Shown here: piece after piece, positions 16,742-25,188 of the stretch
Layout: every line of letters starts with the position of its first letter
Position numbering within the stretch: the stretch's first letter is position 1
From: Cryobacterium aureum
Lineage (GTDB): Bacteria; Actinomycetota; Actinomycetes; Actinomycetales; Microbacteriaceae
Assembly (NCBI RefSeq): GCF_002954245.1
Contig: NZ_PPTG01000048.1
Coordinates: forward strand, 62,001-126,000
DNA length: 64,000 nt
Reading direction: 5' to 3'
Position numbers and translations under genes: made by a program
The notes under the pieces: generated by a model
Databases searched by the model: none
Told to the model about the DNA's origin: nothing
What the model saw: only the letters and a program-made list of their open reading frames with translations

Positions 16742-17479
16742 ATGAGCACCATATTTCCCCGAGTGGGCAAGAAGTCTCTCGGCTACAACGTCACCCAGGT
16801 CGATGCGTTCCTGGCGGCGGCCCGCCGTGCGTACGACCAGCCTGAGCACGGCGATGACCTCGACGCCGATACCGGTGTCGTAGAGTCCGTCGACGAGATT
16901 GCCGCCGGTACCGAGACCGAGACCACGACTGACAACACGCTGCCGCCGACCACGCACGACGAGACGGGCGCCGCCGACGGAACCGAAGGCATCCACGCGA
17001 TTGTCGCAGAGAAGGCCGAGGCGGAAGCGACCCGCACCAGTGCAACGCTGACGGCCGAGGGCATCCGTCACACCGCCTTCGCCATGCACAAGGGCGGATA
17101 CTCGCCCGAACACGTCGACGCGGCGCTGGAACGGCTCGAAGACGCCTTCGCAGCTCGGGAACGCGATCAGGCGACCCGCGACCGGGGCGAGCAGGCCTGG
17201 ATGGCCGACGCCGAGGGCACCGCCGACGTGATCGTGGCCCGGCTCAGCCGCACCCCCGGGCACCGTTTCACGCGCACGAGCGTGCTCGCGGTCGGCTATA
17301 AACGAGTGGATGTCGACCGGCTCGCCAACAAATTGGTGAAGTATTTCCAGGACGGTCGTGAGCTCACCGTCGATGAGGTTCGATCGGCCGTTTTTCGCCC
17401 TGAACGGGGCGGATACCGGGAAGCGCAGGTGGACCTCGTGCTGGACAGCGTCGTCGACGTCATGCTCGCGGTCCGCTGA
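16742..17479 (+). CDS. DivIVA domain repeat protein
   Basis: 245 residues. Contains four short DivIVA-type motifs of the form GYxxxxVDxxL at residues about 14, 119, 185 and 224, which matches the actinobacterial DivIVA-domain-repeat family rather than true DivIVA/Wag31: the long central coiled coil is lacking. An acidic Thr/Glu-rich linker (about 33-95) separates motif 1 from the rest. True DivIVA binds curved membrane at poles; the role of these repeat proteins is not established. I chose the ATG at 16742 since the DivIVA motif follows directly; ATG 16691 in the same frame overlaps the cdsA stop and would add 17 residues. Confidence 0.82.
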   Translation: MSTIFPRVGKKSLGYNVTQVDAFLAAARRAYDQPEHGDDLDADTGVVESVDEIAAGTETETTTDNTLPPTTHDETGAADGTEGIHAIVAEKAEAEATRTSATLTAEGIRHTAFAMHKGGYSPEHVDAALERLEDAFAARERDQATRDRGEQAWMADAEGTADVIVARLSRTPGHRFTRTSVLAVGYKRVDVDRLANKLVKYFQDGRELTVDEVRSAVFRPERGGYREAQVDLVLDSVVDVMLAVR

Positions 17480-17494
17480 TTTGGCCTCCGTTAC

Positions 17495-17524
17495 TTGGTT
17501 GTTACCTAATTTGTCAGCTAAGGT
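17495..17524 (+). promoter_or_regulatory. Possible promoter of the lysozyme-like gene
   Basis: -35 TTGGTT (17495-17500), 18-nt spacer, -10 TAAGGT (17519-17524), 9 nt before the ATG at 17534; a very short or no leader is implied. Confidence 0.45.
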
Positions 17525-17533
17525 CGAGTACTA

Positions 17534-18196
17534 ATGGGTAGGCATCTGCAAGTTATCGACACTGTTCCGGTCGCGGCCCGGCCGAACGTTCGTCGAACCC
17601 GACGCCGGGTGAGGCCCGCGCACTTCATGTTCGGCTTCACCGCAGCGTGTGCTTTTGTGCTCGTCACCGTGGTCGACCCATACTCCGGCGCGACAGCGTC
17701 ACCCTACTTTCAAATCGCCGGAAGCACGGCTGACGATGGGCCAGCCCAGGCCGTTCTCGTCGCCGGCAGCTACGCCAACACAATCACCCGCGACGGCTAT
17801 GCCGTCACCGAGAAGCCCAAACCGGTGCCCGTTGTTGTCGCGGTCGAAAAGAAGACGCAGAGTTTCACCGCTCCGTCGGCCGCAGTACCCGATCCTGGCT
17901 CGGCCCAGGCCTACGCCTACGACGCCGTCGCCGCTCGCGGCTGGGGCGAAGACCAGTACAACTGCCTCGTCTCGCTTTGGCAGAAGGAATCCGGCTGGCG
18001 CGTCAACGCCCAGAACGGTTCGAGCGGAGCCTATGGAATTCCTCAGGCACTCCCCGGCTCCAAAATGGCCACGGCGGGCGACGACTGGGCCACGAATGCC
18101 GGAACCCAGATCGAATGGGGCCTGAGCTACATCACCGGCCGCTACGGTACGCCGTGCGGAGCCTGGGCGAAGTCGGAGGCTTCAGGCTGGTACTGA
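17534..18196 (+). CDS. Secreted lytic transglycosylase / lysozyme-like protein
   Basis: 220 residues. Basic N-terminus, one hydrophobic segment at about 31-47 (signal or anchor), a Val/Pro-rich linker, and a C-terminal lysozyme-like domain (about 125-220) with the pattern QYNCLVSLWQKESGW...GAYGIPQALPG, in which the Glu of KESGW is the likely catalytic acid. Resembles aggregation-promoting-factor and Rpf-neighbour muralytic domains of actinobacteria. No Shine-Dalgarno at normal distance; see the promoter immediately upstream. Confidence 0.82.
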   Translation: MGRHLQVIDTVPVAARPNVRRTRRRVRPAHFMFGFTAACAFVLVTVVDPYSGATASPYFQIAGSTADDGPAQAVLVAGSYANTITRDGYAVTEKPKPVPVVVAVEKKTQSFTAPSAAVPDPGSAQAYAYDAVAARGWGEDQYNCLVSLWQKESGWRVNAQNGSSGAYGIPQALPGSKMATAGDDWATNAGTQIEWGLSYITGRYGTPCGAWAKSEASGWY

Positions 18197-18245
18197 GGGC
18201 ACGGTCCTGAGAGGCCTGCTGGTGTTCGGCACCACCTGTGCACTT

Positions 18246-18251
18246 TAGACT
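18246..18251 (+). promoter_or_regulatory. -10 box of a probable leaderless promoter
   Basis: TAGACT ends 6 nt before the ATG at 18258; no Shine-Dalgarno present. Confidence 0.5.
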
Positions 18252-18257
18252 GGCATC

Positions 18258-18563
18258 ATGGCGCGCAGCAATCGACCCCGAGGCCGCAAAGGCCAGCAGC
18301 CAGCCGATGACGACGAAGCCGTTGACCTGAACCACCTACTCGCGGGGTGGCGTCGCAGTGAGGTACGGCGAGATGGCCTCTGGCATGTGCAGCCGGTGCC
18401 CGCCAAGCAGGCGGTCAAAACCTACCTGTGTCCCGGGTGCACCCAGGGCATCGTTCCCGGTACAGCGCATATCGTCACCTGGCGCGGCGATGGGGTACTC
18501 GGCGACGACGCCGACCTCTCCAACCGGCGGCATTGGCACACCCACTGTTGGAAAATTAAGTGA
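18258..18563 (+). CDS. Small conserved zinc-ribbon-like protein, function unknown
   Basis: 101 residues. Basic N-terminus, acidic stretch, then a putative metal site: CPGC at 58-61 paired with HWHTHC at 92-97. Proteins of this pattern occur next to hydrolase genes in Microbacteriaceae and relatives and are often labelled ATP/GTP-binding without P-loop support; I see no Walker motif. Its stop overlaps a GTG in frame with the hydrolase gene, so the two are probably one operon. Confidence 0.75.
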   Translation: MARSNRPRGRKGQQPADDDEAVDLNHLLAGWRRSEVRRDGLWHVQPVPAKQAVKTYLCPGCTQGIVPGTAHIVTWRGDGVLGDDADLSNRRHWHTHCWKIK

Positions 18564-18586
18564 CCGGCGACAGTTCAGGAGAACCC

Positions 18587-19327
18587 GTGACAGTGCCGGT
18601 TGACATTCGCGGTGGCATCGAACTGCCGGCCACCATCGAACACATCGAGCTACAGACCAGCGACGGACTCACCCTGGTGGGCGAACTGGCGACCCCGGTG
18701 AGTCGTGCGCCGGTGGCGACACTCGTGACGCTGCATCCGCTGCCCACCGCCGGTGGCTTCATGGACTCGCACATTCTGCGGAAGGCTGCCAACCGGCTGC
18801 CTGCTCTGGCCGATCTGGCCGTACTGCGGTTCAACACCCGCGGCACCTCATCGCCGCGCGGTACCAGCGAGGGTGATTTCGGCCATGGCCTCACCGAACG
18901 AGCCGATGTCGCCGCTGCGATGGCTTTCGTCGCCGAACGCCACCTTCCGAGCCCGTGGCTGGTCGGCTGGTCGTTCGGCACCGAACTCGCCCTCAAATAC
19001 GGTCTCGAGCATCCCATCCGCGGGGCCATCCTGCTGTCCCCGCCGCTGCACCGCACGACCAATGAGGAGCTGGCGGCCTGGGCCGGCAACGAACGCCAAC
19101 TGGTCGCGTTGATCCCGGAGTTCGACGACTACCTCCGACCGGATGCCGCCCGCCTGCGGTTCGCCTGCGTGCCCGGCATGCGTCTGATCGCCGTCGAGGG
19201 TGGCAAGCACCTCTGGGTGGGGGAGAACCTGACCCGCCGGGTGCTCTCCGAGATCGTCGACACAGTCAACCCCGGTGCACTCCCGTTGCCGACCGAGTGG
19301 ACGGCGCCCCGAGCCGACCTGTCCTGA
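18587..19327 (+). CDS. Alpha/beta hydrolase
   Basis: 246 residues. The nucleophile elbow is GWSFGT (serine about residue 133); the oxyanion-strand region LVTLHPLPTAGG and the C-terminal GGKHLW provide the likely histidine. This is the prokaryotic alpha/beta-hydrolase subgroup with the FNTRGTSSPRG motif. The GTG at 18587 was chosen because CAGGAGA lies 4 nt upstream; GTG 18560 overlapping the previous stop is an alternative. Substrate unknown. Confidence 0.82.
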   Translation: MTVPVDIRGGIELPATIEHIELQTSDGLTLVGELATPVSRAPVATLVTLHPLPTAGGFMDSHILRKAANRLPALADLAVLRFNTRGTSSPRGTSEGDFGHGLTERADVAAAMAFVAERHLPSPWLVGWSFGTELALKYGLEHPIRGAILLSPPLHRTTNEELAAWAGNERQLVALIPEFDDYLRPDAARLRFACVPGMRLIAVEGGKHLWVGENLTRRVLSEIVDTVNPGALPLPTEWTAPRADLS

Positions 19328-19342
19328 GCTCAGCGTCGGGCG

Positions 19343-20392
19343 TCAGAGTTCGTTCTGGCGGGGGATGACGACCTGTTTAACGATCAGGATGATTGAAGCT
19401 GCGACCGGGATGGCGATTAGGGCGCCGAGGATACCGAGCAGGTTGCCCCCGGCCAAAGCAGCGATCACGACCACGGCGCCCGGGATCGACACGGCCCGGT
19501 TCATGATCTTCGGACTGAGCACGTACGCTTCTACCTGCATATAAATGAGGTAATAAATCGCTGCGGTCAGGGCTGTCTGTGGCGAGCTGCCGATTTCGGG
19601 GATCAGGCAGGTCAGCACAATGATGACCGAACCCGAAATGGTACCGACGAGCGGAATCAGCGACAGCAGGAAGGCGATGAATGCGAGCAGAGCCGGAAAC
19701 GGAGCTCCGATGATCGAGAGAAAGATGAAGCTCAGTACGCCATTGACCGAGGCCAGTGCGGCCTGCCCGACGATGTAGCGACCGACGGCCGTAGTGATCT
19801 GCTCACTGATATCGGTGAAGCGCTCCCGCTTGGACGCGGGAACCAGCTGATAGGTGGCGCGCTTCATGCTGTTCAGTGAGGCCGTGAAGTAGAGGGTGAG
19901 AATGAGGATGATGAGGCCGCCGAAAAGGCCGTTGACAATGGCGAGTCCAGACTGAACGACCGTCGTCGTGATGTTGGTGAGGTTGCCGCCGAGAAAATCG
20001 GTGATCGTTGTCGTGATTTCGTCGATGTTGAGACCGGGGAACTGTTTTTTCAGATCGTCCAGAAGGGTCGAGGTGTTCACCCCCCGCACCAGCTCCGGAA
20101 CGAGCTTGGACAACTTGGAGACCTGGCCGACGATAATCGGAACGATCGCAAAGATGACGCCGGTCAGAACACCGAGTACCGCAGCGACCACGGTTAAAAT
20201 GGCCGCCCACCGTGGAAACTTTTTCTTCTCCAGCCAGGACACGGCCGGGTCGAGGCCGAGCGCGATGAACAGCGCGGCCCCGACGTAGATGATGATCGTC
20301 TGCAGGGTGATCACCGAGGTGATGATCAGAAGACCCAGACCAACGCCCAGTGTCCCAACGAGTCCGAACCGGAAGGCATTCTGAATATTCAA
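19343..20392 (-). CDS. AI-2E family transporter (YdgG/PerM-like permease)
   Basis: 349 residues with about seven to eight hydrophobic segments; the family-typical central soluble stretch (VSKLSKLVPELV...DFLGGNLTNITTTV) and the C-terminal PLVGTISGS and LSPKIMNRAVSIPGAVVVIAAL blocks are present. Family members include the AI-2 exporter TqsA and Na+/H+ antiporters, so the substrate is uncertain. TTG start with GGAG 7 nt upstream. Lies 23 nt downstream of the coiled-coil gene on the same strand, so likely co-transcribed. Confidence 0.85.
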   Translation of the reverse strand: MNIQNAFRFGLVGTLGVGLGLLIITSVITLQTIIIYVGAALFIALGLDPAVSWLEKKKFPRWAAILTVVAAVLGVLTGVIFAIVPIIVGQVSKLSKLVPELVRGVNTSTLLDDLKKQFPGLNIDEITTTITDFLGGNLTNITTTVVQSGLAIVNGLFGGLIILILTLYFTASLNSMKRATYQLVPASKRERFTDISEQITTAVGRYIVGQAALASVNGVLSFIFLSIIGAPFPALLAFIAFLLSLIPLVGTISGSVIIVLTCLIPEIGSSPQTALTAAIYYLIYMQVEAYVLSPKIMNRAVSIPGAVVVIAALAGGNLLGILGALIAIPVAASIILIVKQVVIPRQNEL

Positions 20393-20415
20393 TTGGAGAC
20401 TCCAGGAGTAGGGAA

Positions 20416-22023
20416 TTACTCGGCTGCGACCCGTTCTGCCTGGGTCAAAACACTGCGCAGGCTTTCAAAATAACCCGCAACGGCATCGCGCTCAATTCTA
20501 ATCTGCGACAGGCGATCTTCGGCGTCGGCAACGAGGGTGCGTGAGCGTGTCGTGGCGTCGGTGACGAGAGCGGTTGCCGTGGTGTGGGCGTCGCTGAGAA
20601 CGCGCGCGGCGCTCTCTTCGGCCAACTCCTTGTTGACCTTGGCCTCTTCGCGAGCGCCCGCATCGAGCTGGTCGTTGAGAGTGCGCAGCTCGATGGTGCG
20701 TTCCGTCGTCTCGGTGAGCTGTCGGGCGGCATCCACCTGGAACTTCTGCGTCTGCGCCACGGCCTCTTGGTGCCGGGCGAGGTGCTCCTGCTCCGCCTCG
20801 TCTCGGCGGGCCTTCAGCTCCACGTCGAAGTCGGCTCGTGACTGGTCGATCTCCCGGGCCAGGCGGCTGGCCTCGTGCTCGCCCTTCTTGCGCGTGGCGG
20901 TCAGCTGGTTCTCCAGATCGATGCGGGCCTGCTCGGCTTCGGCCTCGGCGTCGATGCGGGCCTGCTGGTTCTCGCGGGCCAGGTCGGCGGCGGCCTGTTC
21001 AACCTCGGCGGCCAGGGCGGCGCGGCCCTGTTCGATTTCGCGGGCCAGGCCGGCACGTTTGCGATCGAGCTCGCGAGCCAGGTCGGTCTGGGCCTGCTCG
21101 CGTTCGACCTCGGTCACCGCGTGTGCCTGTTCGATCTCGCGGGCCAGGTCAATGCGGCCCTGTTCGATTTCGGCGGCCAGCAGGGTGCGTGCCTGGTCTG
21201 CTTCGTGGGCGCCGGCCAGGCGGGCTTGCTCGGACTCCCTGGCCAAATCGACCCGGGCCTGCTCGGTCTCGGCGGCCAGATCGACGCGCGCCTGTTCGCT
21301 TTCGCGCTGCAGGTCAGCCCGCTGCTGGTCGAGTTCCAAGGCCACTTCAGCGCGGGTGAGTTCGGTCTCGTTCGTCAGACCGGCCGCGATTTCACGGGCT
21401 TCGGTGGCTTCGCGCTGGGCGACCACGCGTACTTCTGCTGCTTCACGATCGGCTTCAGAGCGGATGGCCGCCACCTCGCGCTTGACCGTGGCGCGCGCTT
21501 CCGCAGCCTCGGTGGCGACGGCACCCCGAATCAGCGAAGCATCGCGAACCGCATCCTGAACGACCTGGGCCTGGTCGTCCTGGGCGCGGGCGCGCACGTC
21601 ATCCGCTTCGACCCTGACGTCATCGAGCACCCGACGCGCCTTGACGGCGGCATCAGACAGGGTACGTTCGGCCTGTTCAATTGCATTCTGACGGAGCAGC
21701 TGAACGTCGTCGTTGGTCGCTGAGCGCAGCTTTTCGGCGTCGATATCGGCCTGGGCGATGACGCGGGTGGACTGCTCTTCGGCGACGCGAAGGGTGTTCT
21801 CCAATTTAGTTCCGAGGCCGGAGAACGTGGGGCTGCCAACCTCTTCGATCTCGGCGTTGAGATCGTCGATGCGCGCCGCGAGCCGTTTGACCTCGCGGCC
21901 GGCCTCAGCATTCTGGGTGTTGGCTTGAATCAGTTCGCGACGCAGCGACTGGATAGCCTTGGCCACCTCGTCCTTGTCGTAGCCGCGAAATACCTGGGTG
22001 AAATCAGCTTCGTCGTCAGACAC
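20416..22023 (-). CDS. Scy-like hendecad coiled-coil protein with DivIVA-type N-terminus
   Basis: 535 residues, almost entirely predicted alpha-helical. It opens with FTQVFRGYDKDEVAKAI, a DivIVA-like membrane/pole motif (residues 8-24), followed by heptad-like segments and then at least thirteen perfect-length 11-residue repeats (232-374; consensus EQARVDLAREI). Long hendecad proteins with a DivIVA-like start are known in Streptomyces (Scy/FilP), where they organise polar growth. GTG start with AAGGAG 6 nt upstream. A cytoskeletal or polarity role is inferred. It could instead be a generic actinobacterial cell-division initiation protein, as such proteins are often annotated. Confidence 0.8.
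   Translation of the reverse strand: MSDDEADFTQVFRGYDKDEVAKAIQSLRRELIQANTQNAEAGREVKRLAARIDDLNAEIEEVGSPTFSGLGTKLENTLRVAEEQSTRVIAQADIDAEKLRSATNDDVQLLRQNAIEQAERTLSDAAVKARRVLDDVRVEADDVRARAQDDQAQVVQDAVRDASLIRGAVATEAAEARATVKREVAAIRSEADREAAEVRVVAQREATEAREIAAGLTNETELTRAEVALELDQQRADLQRESEQARVDLAAETEQARVDLARESEQARLAGAHEADQARTLLAAEIEQGRIDLAREIEQAHAVTEVEREQAQTDLARELDRKRAGLAREIEQGRAALAAEVEQAAADLARENQQARIDAEAEAEQARIDLENQLTATRKKGEHEASRLAREIDQSRADFDVELKARRDEAEQEHLARHQEAVAQTQKFQVDAARQLTETTERTIELRTLNDQLDAGAREEAKVNKELAEESAARVLSDAHTTATALVTDATTRSRTLVADAEDRLSQIRIERDAVAGYFESLRSVLTQAERVAAE
20902..21363 (-). repeat. Tandem 33-bp (11-residue) repeats encoding the hendecad rod
   Basis: Fourteen consecutive 11-residue units, residues 221-374 of the coiled-coil protein; the first is degenerate. 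Nucleotide identity between units is imperfect, so the array is conserved at protein level. Confidence 0.88.
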
Positions 22024-22267
22024 TTTTACTCCTTACAGATGGGGCCCCGGCCCTCGATGGATCATGCATGACGGGGAACACGCCTAATTTTAGTGTGTTC
22101 GCGTCGGCGCGAGTACCCGCTGGCGGCTGGCGGGGCCTCGGCTGCTATTAGGCACCTTTCAGGTGAACGCAGTAACGTAGAAAGCCTTGTCTGAGGAGCT
22201 TCAGGCAGGTGAGTCAGCCAGAGTGACTGAACAGTACCGACCAGCACCACATGCTGAAGGGTGATAC

Positions 22268-24118
22268 GTGCGTTTTGTTCTTGCCATTGCGGCCTTCGTT
22301 CTTGCCGCCGTGATGATCGTTCTCGGCATCGCACAGCGCACGGTCTTGCTCGAGCCCGCTTTCACGTCCCTGAGCGCGACCGTCACCGGCACGGGGAAGT
22401 ACACCGTGATCGACCCGAGCGCCCTCGCGGCCTCCTCGGGCAGCCAGACCATCAACGTGCGCGGAGACGGTCCCATCTTCGTCGCGTACGGGCGCTCAGA
22501 AGACGTAGCGGCCTGGATCGGCGACGACGCCTTTGCCACCGTCGGCCTGAGCGAGAAAACCGGTGAGCTCACCTCCACTGTCACTGCGGCGGTCACGCGC
22601 GACGATTCTGAGGGGGCTACGGGCGATAGCGCAGGGCCGGATGCTGCCACGGATGCTGCCACGGATGCGGGCGCCGCGATCATGAATCCGGCCGGTTCTG
22701 ACCTGTGGCTCGACGAATACTCCGGCACGAACTCCGTGACGACCACGCTGACCTTGCCGGAGGGCATCTCGGTGCTCGTCGCGTCGGACGGGATCGAACC
22801 AGCGCCGGCCGGCATCCGCTTGTCGTGGGCGTCCGACAATTCCACGCCGTGGGCGGGCCCGCTGCTTGCTGGCGGTGCCTTGCTGCTGTTAGCCGGCCTG
22901 GTCCTGTACCTCCTGGCCCTGCTGCATCTGCGCCGTTCCCGTCGTCCGCGCCGCAACGTTCCGCGCGGTCCGCGCATGCCCAGGTTGCCGCGCGCGCCGC
23001 GCCCGAAGGCGATCAAGGCCAGTCAGATCACGTCACGGCGGGCAATCGCCCGCCGAGTCGCCATCCTTCCGATGATCGTGGTTTCCGGTCTCGCGTTGAG
23101 CGGCTGTTCGGCCGATCTGTGGCCCGATTTCAGCGCGACCAACACCGCCACGGCGACCCCGACGCCGACGCCCCAGTCCACGGATTCCGTCGAAGCTGCC
23201 GCCGAGCTGCCACCGCCAGCTGTGACCGTCTCCCAGCTGGAGACCATCATGAGTGAGATCTCACTGCTCACGGCGGATGCCGACGCGAACCTGAATATCG
23301 AGACCCTCGCAACCCGATTCACCGGCCCGGCCCTGGAACAACGACTGGCCAACTACAAGATTCGCGCCGTCGACCCGGCCGTGGCCCCGCTCGTTGCCCT
23401 GGCGGGGGCGCCGCTCACGTTCACCCTGCCGCAGCAGACGAATTCCTGGCCACGGGTGGTCATGACCGTCATTCAGGATGAAAACGATCCCAGCATTCCA
23501 ACGATGGCGGTCATTCTCAAGCAGGAATCGCCGCGCACGAACTATCAAGTGGACTACCTGTTCGCGCTGGAGCAGTCGGCGCACGTTCCCAAGGTAGCTC
23601 CGGCCATCGTCGGTGCTCCGGCCATCGCCCCCGACAACAAGCTGCTGTTGCTTCCGCCGGATGAATTGGCCGCCGCCTACGCCGACATCCTGGTGCAGGG
23701 CGAAGCCAGCCCCTCCTTCGGGCTGTTCGAGAGCGAGGGCGATAATTTCCGGGTTCAGGTCGCCGATTTGAACGCGGCCAAGATCGCCGCCCTGCCGTCG
23801 ACCGCTTCGATCGAGTTCGCGGCCGCCGCTGGCAGCGACGAGGCCGTCGCCCTCGCGACCAATGACTCGGGCAGCATCGTGGCGGTCAGCATGACCGAGA
23901 CCGAAACGGTCAAGCCGGTGGATGCCGGCGCCACGGTGGGTCCGGCGGCCGATGCCCTCGCCACGAAGGCGCTTTCTGGCATCACCACCACGGCCAAGGG
24001 CTTCTCGAACACATATCGCGACCAGCTGCTGTTCTATGTACCGACGGCCGGTTCGAGCGACAAAATCGTGCTTCTGGGCTTTGCCCAGGGCCTCATCACA
24101 TCGGCGGAGCTTCCATGA
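22268..24118 (+). CDS. Multi-segment membrane protein with internal lipobox-like site, function unknown
   Basis: 616 residues. Layout: N-terminal membrane segment (about 1-22), extracytoplasmic domain (about 25-195), second membrane segment (about 197-220), a short very basic loop (Arg/Pro-rich, 221-262), a third hydrophobic stretch ending ALSGC at residue 280, a Thr/Pro linker, then a C-terminal domain (about 315-616) rich in beta strands. The C-terminal half looks like an independent lipoprotein domain joined to a membrane protein. Conserved in Microbacteriaceae-type genomes with no established function, in my recollection. GTG start with GAAGGG 5 nt ahead. The stop overlaps the thioredoxin-TPR gene (ATGA). 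Confidence 0.75.
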   Translation: MRFVLAIAAFVLAAVMIVLGIAQRTVLLEPAFTSLSATVTGTGKYTVIDPSALAASSGSQTINVRGDGPIFVAYGRSEDVAAWIGDDAFATVGLSEKTGELTSTVTAAVTRDDSEGATGDSAGPDAATDAATDAGAAIMNPAGSDLWLDEYSGTNSVTTTLTLPEGISVLVASDGIEPAPAGIRLSWASDNSTPWAGPLLAGGALLLLAGLVLYLLALLHLRRSRRPRRNVPRGPRMPRLPRAPRPKAIKASQITSRRAIARRVAILPMIVVSGLALSGCSADLWPDFSATNTATATPTPTPQSTDSVEAAAELPPPAVTVSQLETIMSEISLLTADADANLNIETLATRFTGPALEQRLANYKIRAVDPAVAPLVALAGAPLTFTLPQQTNSWPRVVMTVIQDENDPSIPTMAVILKQESPRTNYQVDYLFALEQSAHVPKVAPAIVGAPAIAPDNKLLLLPPDELAAAYADILVQGEASPSFGLFESEGDNFRVQVADLNAAKIAALPSTASIEFAAAAGSDEAVALATNDSGSIVAVSMTETETVKPVDAGATVGPAADALATKALSGITTTAKGFSNTYRDQLLFYVPTAGSSDKIVLLGFAQGLITSAELP

Positions 24119-25107
24119 CGAATATGCCCCCTTCCGGATCGAACCTACGCGGAGCGGTCGACCTCTCCTCGCTCGTGAACCGTGCCCCGGCGGGTACGCC
24201 CCCGGAGGTCGCGAACGGCGCCCCGGCGACCGGCGCACCCGTGGGGGGAGCCCCCGCGTCGTCCGGCCCCGTCATGGTTCCGAGTCTCGTCATCGATGGC
24301 ACGGACGCCAACTTCGGTGAGCTGCTCGAGCTCTCCTCCCGCGTTCCCGTGGTCGTCGGGCTATGGGCATCCCGGAGCGAACCTTCGACCCAGCTCATGG
24401 CGGTGCTCGAGAAGCTCATCACCGGCCTCGCCGGCCGGTTCGTGCTGGCCCGCGTCGACATCGACGCGAACCCGCAGCTCGCACAGGCATTCCAGGCCCA
24501 GTCGGTGCCAACGGTCGCCGCCGTCATCAGCGGTCAGCCGGTACAGCTGTTCAACGGCCCGCTCGGCGAGGAACAGATCGCCGAACTCCTCGTTCGGGTG
24601 CTCGAGCTAGCCGCCCAGCAGGGCGTGACCGGCACGGCCGAGGCCGCCGCCGCGAGCGCCGACACCGAGCCGGCCGCTGTCGCCGACGTGCCCCTGCCGC
24701 CGCACCACCAGGAGGCGTACACCGCTATCGAGGCCGGCGACTACGCCACCGCCCAGAGTGAATATCGCACGGCGCTGGCGCAGAACCCGAACGACACCAT
24801 GGCCGTGGCTGGCCTGGCCCAAGTCAGTCTGCTGGCCCGACTACAGGGCAAGACCATAGACCAGATTCGGAACGGTGCGGCATCCACTCCCGACGATCTT
24901 GACGCCCAGCTGCTGGTCGCCGACCTCGATCTGTCGGGCGGCCACATTGAGGACGCCTTCGATCGTCTGTTGAGTCTCTTTCCGGCGCAGCCCGCACCGG
25001 GGCGCAATACCATCCGCGAGCGCATCCTCGAGCTGTTCGAGGTCGTCGGCCAGGACGATCCCCGGGTCCCCCCGACACGATCGCGTCTGACCGCCCTGCT
25101 CTACTGA
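24115..25107 (+). CDS. Thioredoxin-fold plus TPR co-chaperone-like protein (CnoX/YbbN type)
   Basis: 330 residues. A disordered Ala/Pro/Gly N-terminus (1-55), a thioredoxin domain (about 58-165) in which the usual W-C-x-x-C site reads WASRSEPS (84-91) so both cysteines are missing, and TPR-like helices (about 200-310). E. coli CnoX has the same architecture and hands clients to chaperones; loss of the redox cysteines argues for a holdase or adaptor role. ATGA overlap with the preceding membrane-protein gene suggests a joint function. Confidence 0.85.
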   Translation: MTNMPPSGSNLRGAVDLSSLVNRAPAGTPPEVANGAPATGAPVGGAPASSGPVMVPSLVIDGTDANFGELLELSSRVPVVVGLWASRSEPSTQLMAVLEKLITGLAGRFVLARVDIDANPQLAQAFQAQSVPTVAAVISGQPVQLFNGPLGEEQIAELLVRVLELAAQQGVTGTAEAAAASADTEPAAVADVPLPPHHQEAYTAIEAGDYATAQSEYRTALAQNPNDTMAVAGLAQVSLLARLQGKTIDQIRNGAASTPDDLDAQLLVADLDLSGGHIEDAFDRLLSLFPAQPAPGRNTIRERILELFEVVGQDDPRVPPTRSRLTALLY

Positions 25108-25128
25108 TTTGCCAGGTCGCGAGAGCGT

Positions 25129-25169
25129 AAAAGTGCCCGTTTGACCAGGTCAAACGGGCACTTTTTTTT
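25129..25169. terminator. Strong bidirectional intrinsic terminator
   Basis: An 18-bp arm (25129-25146) pairs with 25148-25165 around one central base, and the plus strand continues into eight T. The minus-strand copy also ends in a short T-run. It separates the convergent thioredoxin-TPR and glgB genes. Confidence 0.92.
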
Positions 25170-25188
25170 GGTCTTTTCGGAAGTGTGA

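Noticed and set aside
18230..18237. GGTG-TTCG-CACC-like small hairpin before the 101-residue gene
   Set aside because: Arms of only 4-5 bp; expected often by chance at this GC content.
20537..21723. Plus-strand open frames of up to 340 codons across the coiled-coil gene
   Set aside because: Repeat-driven mirror of the hendecad coding sequence; start and ribosome site support only the minus-strand frame.
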